A stretch of 64,000 bases of DNA from contig JABWDB010000009.1 in assembly GCA_019614645.1 (NCBI GenBank), positions 4,693,501 through 4,757,500 on the forward strand, given 5' to 3'. Shown here in pieces: positions 50,827 to 61,266 of the stretch (position 1 is its first letter; every line of letters begins with the position of its first letter). The position numbers and the translations under genes were made by a program. Below the pieces are notes generated by a model. The model was not told the origin of the DNA, ran no database searches, and was given only the letters and a program-made list of their open reading frames with translations. Source of the stretch: Stratiolaelaps scimitus. Taxonomy: Eukaryota; Arthropoda; Arachnida; Mesostigmata; Laelapidae.

Positions 50827-53800
50827 TGAGGACGTTTATCTATCTCGAACGTGTCTGTGAATGTTTGAACGGTTTAAGCGACAGACCACGCTCTCCTCGT
50901 AGGAAAGTACGAGGGAAGTGCTAACGCTTCGAGAAACGTTGGGCAAGTGGGGTTCTGCCACTTATACGGCGATAGGAAAGGTTACCCATCTGCATGGGTC
51001 TCTCTGCCCGTTGTCAGTTCTCATGTATAGCGAGCGAGGTATGAGTACAAGACGTGTACTACGCATGCAAGTGCATGTACGAGAACATCAGACCTTATAT
51101 TAGTCTATGCAAGCGGTGTGAGAGAGAGCGAAAGAGAGTATTTAAGAGTTCTACGATCTGAAAACGCTGTGAACGCGTCGATGCAGCGAAGTCACCATGA
51201 GGGGAAGCAGATTAGAAGTAGACCCATAAATGGCAACCGAACCGACCGGCAATCGATGGGGATCGAGGTGTGCATTGTATTATGCGCATTCGGTCATATA
51301 TACAGGGTGATTGAAAACAACTGCTGTACAATATCTGTCATTGAGAGCTGAGTGACAGGTTGATATACACTCTAAATCAGTCTCTGTGTTTCAGGTTGAT
51401 TTTACAAGCTGGCTATAGCCAATGATTAATTATTTCCATTTGTTCGTACAATACGCATGTATAATATAATATATATTAGGACTAGAACATTAGTTACGTA
51501 ATCGTGTGGGACATTCACTAAACTCTGAGGGTTCCGAAGATAGTCTTCGTTGCATTTTTTCGTTTCGACGCATATGTTATATTCTTGAAGATATTTGGTG
51601 AGATCAACATATTATCTATCATAAGAAATTATGGCCATTTTGTTTTTGTACCTTATTTAACACGCCCTCAAGTGGATCCTGTTCACTATTAAAAATACCT
51701 CGATTCCTTGATATCAGAAGTGACTTAATTCTCATATGCACATGGCTAATGTACCAATATCAATAGCAGGCGAATTCTTCGTCTAGTTACGTTATAATTG
51801 TTTGTCAGAAACACCGCTATGTATTGCAGGCACCTTTGTGGCGGCTCGTCCACTCAAAGCACTTTTACCCCTCCGAAATTCATACTTCTGCTCCGAGCTC
51901 TGAAGGCTGGACTGGTCCCAGCCCCAAAAAAACCCGTCGACATGATCGCTTCCTGCCAATTTCGAATGTATAGCCTGTCTTCCCTGAACAGTCATCTCTG
52001 CTGTTCCCTCGTCCACCAGCTCCAATTGAAAGTTAAAGTACCATTTTTAACAACGCTCTCCAATGAGCTGATCGCATTTCCTGCTCCCATCTGAGTTTCG
52101 CTCTCGTTCGTCCTGGGCTTTTCTAAAAAAAAAAAGACGACTACGAAAAAATAACTGACTGAGCGTCTCGAGTCTCATATTTTTTCTCTTTTGCTGGATG
52201 GCCCAGACCAGCAACGTGTGCTTTGTCTCGATCCAACCTTCGGCTGAGACGGCCTGCCGGCCTCCTCGCTGCTGCTGCTGCTGTTGTCTTGAAACGGCCC
52301 TCATAACGGAGACAACTCCCGCTATTGAATGGGGAGTAATACTGTTCAGGGGAGGGGGCGCACAGAGCTATCCGAACAGAACTCATTTACTGGCTTGTCG
52401 TCTGATCGGTCTAACAGTTTGTAACAGTCCTGTAACGGCGAGAGCTTCCAACCTTACGTGTTGTCGTTTTTAACCAACCCCGAGCATATCTGTATGCCTC
52501 GTATGCACAGATGTACGTGGTGTTTGTGCGAGTAGCGCGCTGACTAGCTCGCTCGACTGGGTCGCTGCCGGTGGTGGCAAAGCGAATTGTCTCTAATACG
52601 GCCATCTTCATCTTCGGGTTTCTTATTTTTAGATAGAAAAGGTCAGCTACACACGCTTCCGTCGAACACAGGTCTGCATCGAGTACTGACGCTTGTAGTA
52701 TATCGTGGAGGGTTGATTCATCCATAGCTAACAATTGCTGCACAGGTAGACTGGCACTGGGGGGGTTGAGGGTCTAAGCGTCTCCGGGTTTATCTGCCAC
52801 TAAGTCACTACAGAAGATTTAAGCAGGCGGGTGGTCATTGGTTAATTTTCGTCAACAAAACGACGGTGTGTGGAACGAATAAAATTACGTGTAATTATAT
52901 AAAAATCATAATAAATAATGATACGCTTACGATCTGCTAGTTTCGTATGGCTTTCGTTGTGATCGAGCCGAAATTCGTGGGCGTTTTCAGAGCGAGCAAA
53001 TGAGTCCAGCTGCGAGAAGGGGTTTGTGGCTGTTCTCGAGAGTCGACACGAAGTCGTTCAGGGCGAGGAGTGTAACTTTCATTGAACGTTTATAAATTAT
53101 CATCCATCTTTGCTGCTATTGAATTTTTTTCGCTTGTTTCCGAATTCCGAATTTGTCGAGATTTCCGCTTGATTCCGCTGGCACCACTTAGTGGTAAAGT
53201 CCATCATAAGTCCAGCAGTTAATTACCCGTTAATGGGTGATGCACGGAACGCAGCTTTTTCCCCTTTGACAACGCCTATGTCGAGCTCATGCGATTGTCA
53301 AGACCAAATGCGACTCTAGCAGAAACTGGGTAGCGGTGGCCGCATAAATCATCTAACGACATCTACTCAAGGAACACACATACGAATGCGCGGCAGATGA
53401 GTATCAGTTGACGCTTAGGTGACTTAACCGAATAGCGAGACTGGCTGCCTATGCGGTTTCCGCACAAGACAGAGGACTAACCAAGGGATAGGACACGGTC
53501 GGCGATAAACGCTGATCGGTCCCTGCATGACATCGTTCAAAGTAATTCCTCATGGATAAGTACTGAACAAAGTCGCAAGTCACAAAGCGGTTGGAGGTTT
53601 CGTCAGTAAGAATCTGACACTACCACTCGAATACCGTAGAAGTGAAGAGTGGTGCCTAGGCAAGGTTTGCCTTTAACCTCTGTATTTAAAAAAAAAACGG
53701 TGACTTCGAACTCGAATATATCTCACTACAGGCGAACCTATGTATTCTCCATCACCATTTTGATTATGGATGAAGTGTTTTGCCTTAGGGTGATGCTCCC

Positions 53801-54342
53801 AGAGATAGTGTGCGAGAGTGTCCATAGGGGCGATCGCTGTGTGAAGTCGCCATGCCGGCCGATCGACCCTGCAGCGAAGTCAGCGGCCGACATCGATATC
53901 CTTCAGAAGCGCGAGATGTGTCGGTGGTGCGATTCGAACTTTGTCCGAAATCTCGCCTTCCACCAAGTCGAAGCCTGTATCGTGTGTGTGTTTGTGCGTG
54001 TGTGTGTGTGTGTGCGTGAACGTCTATGTATATCTATGTGTATATGTGGAGAAGGAGGTGCGAACAGCCATTGATTTGGCACCTAAGGCCCATCTGAAGC
54101 CAGGGTTTCAGTCGATCACCGGCCATATGGAAGGCGCCCGCCGGTGGCACGCGCGGCCGAATTTACCCGTCAGCGACGTTCGTCTTGTCCGCGCGTTGTT
54201 CCCATTATTACTAAATTGATTGAGCCTCCGGCTGACCGCGCGCTGTTTGGTTATTATTTATTTCGTGATTATAACATTGAGACGACACCATCGATTGTAC
54301 GCATCCACACACTCAGTGCCTTCAAGCAACAATATCGGATCG

Positions 54343-54366
54343 TATATATATATATATATATATATA
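54343..54366. repeat. (TA)n microsatellite
   Basis: Pure alternating TA run of 24 bp. Confidence 0.96.
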
Positions 54367-57300
54367 ATCAGGTGTTTATCAGACAGGTCGAGGAGGCATT
54401 TGAGCAACAACTCACGTGTGAACCACGACCGAACCACGAGGTAGTGAGAAGGCCAAACGATAACGTGAGAGAAATTTCGCGCTAGCCAAGAAAAATGCCG
54501 CTGCAACAGTAGTGTTCGGTCAAGTCCGCCAGCTCGCTGTGCCCTGCTCTGCTTGGTCACCACTGATCATTTTTATACGTCGTATTTCGACGCCTCCAGG
54601 GGTACGTCCGTGTCGAAATAGTGGCGGCGGCGCCTCTCTTGTCTGGACACGCGAAATTGTTCAACATTTACAATACTTAAGCAGGCGGTGATCTTCACGC
54701 CCGCGTGTGAGTACGAATTAATAAAACGGCGCGAAAAACGCTTCATCCCTCAGAGAGCCGCCACGTTCGGCGGTGGCGGTGGCTCATGTTTCTGCTGATG
54801 CTGTTATTCTGCTCAACGGCGCTGACGGCAACGAGGTGTCTGGCTTCGGCAAATATTGAAAATTCCTTGTTAAATGTTGCCGTTAGCGGCGGTTGTTTTT
54901 TTTGGTTCACTTCGTTGTTGTTGTTGTTGTCTGTATTTTCGGGATGGCCTTTTCCCGTCATACACTGAACTCACTTTGTGCATGGGCAGTGTTTTCAGAT
55001 ATTTGTTAGGTTCTCTGAAGATGGCCGGATCTCTACATCGATTTGGGTGAAGGAAAACCGTGAAGGAGAGCAGCCACGAGCGGAGATCAGGTATTTGTCA
55101 TACGAAGGAATAATGATCCGAGACTCGCTCAGATCAGCTTAGACAATGATGGTGACAGGCACGCACAACTCATTGACAGCACGAGGCATCAATGAGCATT
55201 TGTCAGCTTATCGATTCACGTGCGTAAACAATAGCGTCCACGTAGCTAGGAAGTCATGGGGGGAGGGGTAGTTTTTTCACTTGGTTGAAAAGAGGAAAAG
55301 AGCCTCAGGAGTGCTGAAACAAATAAACTTATTATTTTTGGAATGACATCAAATCAAGCTTCTGTTTGAATATTTTCTGTTTTTTTTTGCCAAAAACACG
55401 TTTTTGATCAAACGGCATCGTGAGTCGACAGCGTGTCATAACATTATTATACTATTAATTATATGTATAATTCGTACTGAATTGTCATCTGTTAAGAAAT
55501 GACATGTGCAACTGAATCGACGGTGTGGAAAACTTCACCCAAGTCTTAATCCTTAGCCTGTGCTAAAAAACATAGTCCTGCCGAAAAAAGCAGCTGTATT
55601 AATTCGCTTTGTCCGACACAGATACAATAGCCCCAATTCTAAACCAAATGCAATCTCTCCTGTGGCGCGGTCTCAAACGCTGCTGTCGCATCCTGCCGCG
55701 AACCAGCGGGACGTGCGATCCATTTTACACACAAAAGGTCTGGCACCTCCCAACACCTTAACGCCATGGCGTATCTTCGCGCACAATCAGCTCCGTTCAG
55801 TGATTTGTTAATATATTCGCGCGTAAACTCAAATACAATACATGTATGATTATTATTCCGTTCTCAGCTCACCCCGTCGATTGCTGCGCCGCTCCTGCGG
55901 CTGTTGCAGCGTCTTCCCGTCGTTATTAGGTAACGCAGTCGTTCGAGGCGGATAACGCGGGCAGCATGTATACTACCTTCGATGTCATAGATCCAGCGTT
56001 GTTCACCCCGTCGCCGTCAACTTGCTGCTGATTATGATACGATAAACAAGATCAAATTCTGCGCTGTTCCCGCGCCACTACGACACCACGTGGCCGTACC
56101 CTACCTGACGGCTTGACCTAGCCTTCTCTGTCTTCGCGTTGGAGTCCTTGTTGCTATTCGGCTGCTGCTGCTGCCGCTGCTTACCCGCCCCATAGAGATA
56201 TCCATGCCAGCTACAATGCCGACGACGTTGAGAACGACAGCCTTCGTTGTATCGCCGTACGAAACAATGATGCGGCCGTGGATCAGAGTTCGGACCGATA
56301 GATCCTGCTGACTGACGTTCATCCGCCGCTCGTCACTGCTACGAGCCGCAAACGAAGCCGAGACCAGCCCCGCGCGCCAAGCGCCAATAGCCAACAGCGT
56401 TAAGCTGTCATCGCTTTCACTCTATCGTACGTCGTAGCGTTGAGTAAACAATTAGCTGTTTATTATTATGATCGTCCCCGGCACACAACGCTGCCGGGTC
56501 TCCGCTTATCATCGTGCTGCTGTTGTTGTTGCTGGTGCCGTTGCTCGAGTTGTCGCTGTCGCCGACACCGAGTTGTCGAGCGTGGCCACCTTATCGCACA
56601 GGCTATCAGCCTTGTTCGCGCGGCGACGTATCGCCTCAAAGAATCTCTCCGAACGAAGCGGCTGCTGCTGCTGCGGATGTCGCTGTTTGGTGACGGCAGC
56701 CTACGGGCGGATGGTCGCGCGGACAGCAGCGCTTCGCGAACAGGTCTTGGCCAAGCAGGAGAGAGCTCCGATTCTTCCTGACTCGTTGCGTTCACCTGAC
56801 GTTGGCTTCGATGAGCAGTTCCCGGCGGTGCATCTCTTCTTCTTCTTCGGTATATCCACGATGCTCACTATAGCGTGGTGCAGTGTTGCAGCCTCGTTGA
56901 AACTTTGAATATATTTCGAGAATTATTTCGAGAACGAATTACACCGGCTGGCATCGTTAGCTGAAATCGCTGCTGCAGCCGATGCCGACACTTCCATGGC
57001 AGCCTGGCGATGGACGCTCGCGTAGCCTTAAGAAAATGAACACTCTAGCGGGGCGCTTGATAACCCAATCAATAAACGGTGCTATCGGTACTCCAAGATC
57101 GTGTTGATGGCAGGGTGTTGAGCCCTCGGCTCCTCGGCTACCTGAACTGAATACGTTAACGAAACATTGAGAGAAACAGTGGCAGGATGGCCGAGAATTA
57201 TGGCTGTGTATACGCGATATAGTAAATATTGTAGCAAGCGGTCAATCTGGCCATCGTGCAACATTAGGTGTAGCTATCAACGCAAAAGGCGTTTGCCTGT

Positions 57301-57956
57301 CACTGACAAACGGGTTCGGTACGGACTTGGCGATCCGGGTATCTCGTTTCTCAGGTTGTCTCTTAGAATTCGATTTTACCTAAATTCATTTAGTTAATCA
57401 TTCACGTCGCTCAGAATTCGTTTTTAGCTCTTTAATATCATTTCGATATCTGTACCACCGCGAGGGGAGGGGGAAAGGTACCTCCGCCGCAGTTCGTTCG
57501 AGTCCAAGGCAAAGATTGTAGCATACTAACCTTCAGAAGTGTCCTCGATATTTCTCGAGAGCTGATGCTTACCCATATCCCGTCCAACGGATCAGATTGA
57601 GCGACAGTCATTGAGATGTGGACTTGAGGGCCATTCAAATGCAATTAGGATTTTTCTCTGCAGCATATCTATTTTACAATATGACTACTGTTTTGTCTAT
57701 TATAGTAGCTTATAATTGAGCTGACTTACTGAGCACCCTGCACGATCACCAGGCGCTCATCGTACGCATCTGATAAAAACTTCGACGACGCGGTGCAGAC
57801 ATCACTTGGGTATTGGCTGTCGCGTGTTGTCCACATACTGTCATGCCATCGCACTCGGCCACTCAAGCTTCTACCCTCGCAGATGACATACTACTCGAAC
57901 AGTTATGACTGTACTGTTTCAACACATTCGATGGTTACTCAAGAATGTGTCAAGTG

Positions 57957-58172
57957 TCATGCCCTTCGACGCCTTCGATCGCTGTCGTCTATCTGCTGCT
58001 CGTGCTGCTGTTGGGGCAGTTGCCTGTTGAAAGGCCGCTGAAAAGCGCACAAGTTGATGCCGTTGTTGGGGCACTTGGCCAGAGAGCTTGCGTTGTAACC
58101 CGCGTGCTGAGTCACGCTGTGGCGTCCAACCGCCTTCGCGCTGATGCCGCTGCTGTTGTCGCTGCCGCTGAG
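57957..58172 (-). CDS. Candidate terminal exon, unknown protein
   Basis: On the minus strand a possible acceptor (GCTATTAG at 58173, or CTCAG at 58168) is followed by an open frame with strongly GC-ending codons. It reads GSDNSSGISAKAVGRHSVTQ, then HAGYNASSLAKCPNNGINLC and AFQRPFNRQLPQQQHEQQ, followed by IDDSDRRRRRA and TGA at 57957-57959. The composition (N-glycosylation-like NAS, two Cys, Gln-rich and Arg-rich tail) is natural, and the frame contrasts with AT-rich DNA on both sides. The opposite strand is also open (57945..58385, with a Leu-rich start), so strand is uncertain. No family recognised. Confidence 0.28.
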   Translation of the reverse strand, partial: LSGSDNSSGISAKAVGRHSVTQHAGYNASSLAKCPNNGINLCAFQRPFNRQLPQQQHEQQIDDSDRRRRRA

Positions 58173-58666
58173 CTAATAGCAAAAGTTATCGAATTAGTTA
58201 TTAGATACCAACCTCCGGCTACCACGGGTACTACGTTTGAGTGGAGGTGCGTACGCGTCAGAAAGCTCCCACCCGATGTCAAAAGGGACGCCCCTTTTCA
58301 ATGGGGCAACCATCATCCTGCTCCGTACAAAATGTTGACCTCAAGGCGGGGGGCGGGGAGGAGACGCTCGCAGCATCTCTGGTAAGATCACTTTAGTGGC
58401 CATGTCATAACATGCTCCGAAATGGCGCGCGAAGTGAGCGGCTGCTCAGCGATCGAGAAAACGCGAAATCAGGGAAGCGATGTTGGTTTGTAATTAAAAC
58501 GTGATACTAACAGGCTGTGGTCTCTCTGCCTTCTCTGCACAGCTCTGCTCGTTGAGCGGAGAGAAGACGTACCAGGAAAACACTTTTTTTTATTGACGGA
58601 CTCCGGTACGAGTGTAGTGGTTACTACAATAACTAAATAGAAATAATGATCGCTTTGTCTACATAT

Positions 58667-58690
58667 TAAAATATGGGACATTATATATAC

Positions 58691-58737
<47 letters not shown>

Positions 58738-58763
58738 ATGTATATATAGTGTCCCATATTTTA
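58667..58763. repeat. Long inverted repeat with a (TA)n core
   Basis: The left arm 58667-58698 (TAAAATATGGGACATTATAT and on) and the right arm 58732-58763 are reverse complements over 32 bp with one mismatch. They flank a pure TA run that is itself self-complementary. The unique part, AAAATATGGGACA, is mirrored exactly as TGTCCCATATTTT. The whole 97 bp can fold into one long hairpin. Confidence 0.93.
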
Positions 58764-58784
58764 TATATATATATATATATATAT
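58764..58784. repeat. (TA)n microsatellite
   Basis: Second TA run, immediately outside the right arm of the inverted repeat. Confidence 0.93.
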
Positions 58785-59443
58785 AGTAGGATGTTAAGTG
58801 GGTCGAGTCTTTCATGCTACTGTGATGTAAAGTAGATCTCGTAGAGTATAGAAGAAAGATACTGTATGATATTACATACATACACATTCTGCATTGACGG
58901 AGAAGTTCGTCATTTGTTACGTAGACCTGCCTCTATATACCGTAGCAGCTGGTCGTTGTTATTATTATTGGTCATAGCTTCGATTAGTATATGCCCCATT
59001 AGACACATACAAATCAAAACTATAATCAAACTATGTTATTCTTATTATTGTTATTATTAGGGTCGAATTAACAATTAGTCCGATATGATCAACTCTCAAC
59101 GCTTGTTGCCCCCACCCACCTCAAGCTAGTTACTGAGGTTCGAACGTTGACAACTGACCTTTTCAAGCAACTGTGTAGACACACCTGCAGATAGGATCTC
59201 AGTGCAGAGACGTCTCGTGCACCGACCCCGCCGTGCACGAGCAGCGAAGCAGGAGGAGGCCTCTTTCGGGTTAGCGATCACGAGATAAGGTAACCTAGCG
59301 TAGGGTCGGATAGCGAGAGGAAGGGCCTGTCCCTCTTTTCTCCCTGATGTGTATTCCCAAACGAGTCACGTCGATGAAAGTCGCACACTGATGAACATGG
59401 GATGACATCGTGCCCCCATTGTATCTCGGCCCCTGCAGCAGCC

Positions 59444-59535
59444 ATGGGTGACGGAACTGCGGTACGCTTGGTTCGGCCGCTGCTGCTGCTACTGCTGCTG
59501 TTTCTGCCGTTGGATCCCTTTTCCACCGACAGTCA
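59444..59535 (+). CDS. Candidate signal-peptide first exon (unknown secreted protein)
   Basis: The ATG at 59444 lies in an optimal initiation context (GCAGCCATGG). It starts MGDGTAVRLVRPLLLLLLLF followed by LPLDPFSTDS: a basic n-region, a Leu core and a proline break, a classic signal peptide. Read through, the frame stops at TGA 59537-59539. A donor-like CA|GTGAAA at 59535/59536 would remove that stop and leave phase 2, which matches the acceptor at 59909. The donor is weaker than consensus. Much of the Leu core is CTG triplets, so simple repeat DNA is the main alternative. Confidence 0.33.
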
Positions 59536-59908
59536 GTGAAATTCACCCATTCAGGATGGCAAGAATTCAGCAGCGCTCGGGGACGCAGCGAAGACCCGCA
59601 CATCGCGGCGTGTGCTATTCGAGACGATTGCTACAGCCAGTCTCTCCAGAGAACGAAAATAGGGACCGAGAGAGATAGATAGATAGAGATCGGGCGCATG
59701 GCGACATTGGGGAACATTGGGGGCGTCTTGTCGCGGACATGCGAATTGGGGACCAAACTCACATTGACCCCCGGGTACCCCCCTCCCGCGACTGGCCCAG
59801 CCACGTCCACACGTTGCGCGGCAATATCCTAACAATGGAAATTTGCATAGTGTTCGGGTATTTCATTACGAATCAACTGCCGTGTATCTTGACAATTGTC
59901 TCTGCCAG

Positions 59909-59987
59909 CGTCGAACGTCCGCCGCTCGGCCAACCGGCCGTGCCAGCCGAGACGATGGCGGCGGCCAAGATTGTTCCTAAATTTCAA
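59909..59987 (+). CDS. Candidate second exon of the secreted-protein model
   Basis: This follows a good acceptor (TTGTCTCTGCCAG, ending 59908) and ends at a strong donor CAA|GTGAGT at 59987/59988. Joined to 59444..59535 it stays in frame: one base completes a codon, then VERPPLGQPAVPAETMAAAK and IVPKFQ, ending in phase 0. The proposed intron 59536..59908 is 373 bp. An ATG at 59955 in good context could also make this a separate first exon beginning MAAAKIVPKFQ. The minus strand is open through the same bases. No family recognised. Confidence 0.33.
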
Positions 59988-60738
59988 GTGAGTTACTTGA
60001 ATCTGACGCACCGCTCACCGTGTCCGGGGTGAACAGCTGAAACTGGGCCGCATATGAAATGTTGAGAGTACTACACTCTATTGAGGAATAGCTCATGAAA
60101 CTGTGTGCAAACAAAGAACCGCTCAACTATGTAACATATATTACATTTACCACGGGACCAACGGGTTGTCTTATTCCAAACTCCACTTGCGGAGCGCTAA
60201 GCTTGAATGTGGGTCTTGAATCGACTTATGGCCACTTAGGGGATCCACAAAGCATTTATCAGATCCGAGAGCCGACTATGATCCCGCTTATGGTTAGCAC
60301 CTGCAGTTTCGGGCTTGGTTGTAGATTTCTTATTTTTGTGCGGAGTTGACTTGAACCTCGTTTACTTTATTTGAACTTCCCGGGGAAGTATTCCTAGGTA
60401 TCGGGCGAGCTCCTTTCAAGGAATCTATAATAATTACCTGGGTACGAGTGATCCACCCTTCAGAGGATTGCCACTTTCGGCAATACACTATACGGAGCCC
60501 GCGCCCCGCCTCACGAGCTCGGTAAGCAGCCACATTATCGCTGTCTCATCACCGAGAGGTTTGCGACGCGTTCGCCCTGTGACCCCGCGTAATCCCTTAA
60601 CTCAGCATTTGGTCAAACACCATGGACGGCAGCCAAACATCGTTGTCGCTCCGTCCTCACGCTGTCGCCGCATAGTACTACACATGCGAGGGTCAACAGA
60701 CCTATTTTTACTATTTGATTTCGTCACTTTCACGATTT

Positions 60739-60759
60739 TCTCTCTCTCTCTCTCTCTCT
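60739..60759. repeat. (CT)n microsatellite
   Basis: Pure CT run followed by an imperfect CT-rich tail. Confidence 0.94.
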
Positions 60760-61144
60760 TTCTCTCCCTCGCTCGCTTTCCAACAAAATAGAAGAGAAAA
60801 CAAAGAAAAAGCCATCTCTTTGTTACTATTCAATCAAACATAGGCGTTAGCCGACTGGCTCGCGCTGTTTCGCAATACGCCCAATACGCTGTGTGCACTC
60901 ATATCTGTATATGTATCATATATTGACAAACGGGAAACGCGCTGCGAAAAGGCACGCATGTGAATTCAACGATACGAAGACAAATTGAAGGTCACCTCGA
61001 CAGCGAATCGGCAAGGAACTGCGCCACGAGCAGCGGCCACTTCCCCCTCGGACACCATCAAATAGACAAAGAGATTATCTCTCTCGCAAATCAGACGTGA
61101 TCGAGCCAATCGAGCATATTGTAAAAAGAAATTAAACTTCAATA

Positions 61145-61161
61145 CATATATATATATATAT
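61145..61161. repeat. (TA)n microsatellite
   Basis: Pure alternating TA run. Confidence 0.94.
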
Positions 61162-61247
61162 GTTTGCCCTTGCAAAACAGGTGAAGGAAAATCAAAATAA
61201 TGCCCGATTTTATATTTACCTGCTATACGCAATACCTTCTTTTATAC

Positions 61248-61266
61248 TATATATATATATATATAT
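61248..61266. repeat. (TA)n microsatellite
   Basis: Pure alternating AT run, the second within about 100 bp. Confidence 0.95.

Larger units (their letters stand above)
47647..57956. other. Gene-poor stretch rich in (GA)n
   Basis: No certain exon. A 60-codon ATG frame at 47647..47829 has natural composition but no other support. The region carries hairpins at 48189-48219 and 50193-50221, (GA)n at 49105-49132, 50284-50316 and 50794-50823, (CT)n at 50459-50478 and (TA)n at 54343-54366. A GC-rich block at 56.1-56.9 kb is open in four frames. In that block, minus-strand text such as ERFFEAIRRRANKADSLCDK looks helical but was not assigned. Confidence 0.45.

Noticed and set aside
53925..53950. Possible tRNA T-arm (GTTCGAATC on the minus strand)
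   Set aside because: The flanking bases do not form the T stem, and no acceptor or anticodon arms could be drawn.
54786..54968. Leader-like frame MFLLMLLFCSTALTATRC
   Set aside because: Poor initiation context, no convincing donor, and a second hydrophobic stretch made of TTG triplets. Likely chance.
56468..56908. 146-codon plus-strand frame and overlapping minus-strand frames near 56.5 kb
   Set aside because: All are open together. One minus-strand frame (EAIRRRANKADSL) briefly suggested a WAVE-family helix, but the spacing of conserved positions did not fit.
60095..60349. 84-codon plus-strand frame downstream of the secreted-protein candidate
   Set aside because: It would have been a tempting third exon, but the preceding sequence lacks a pyrimidine tract and the frame has no recognisable motif.
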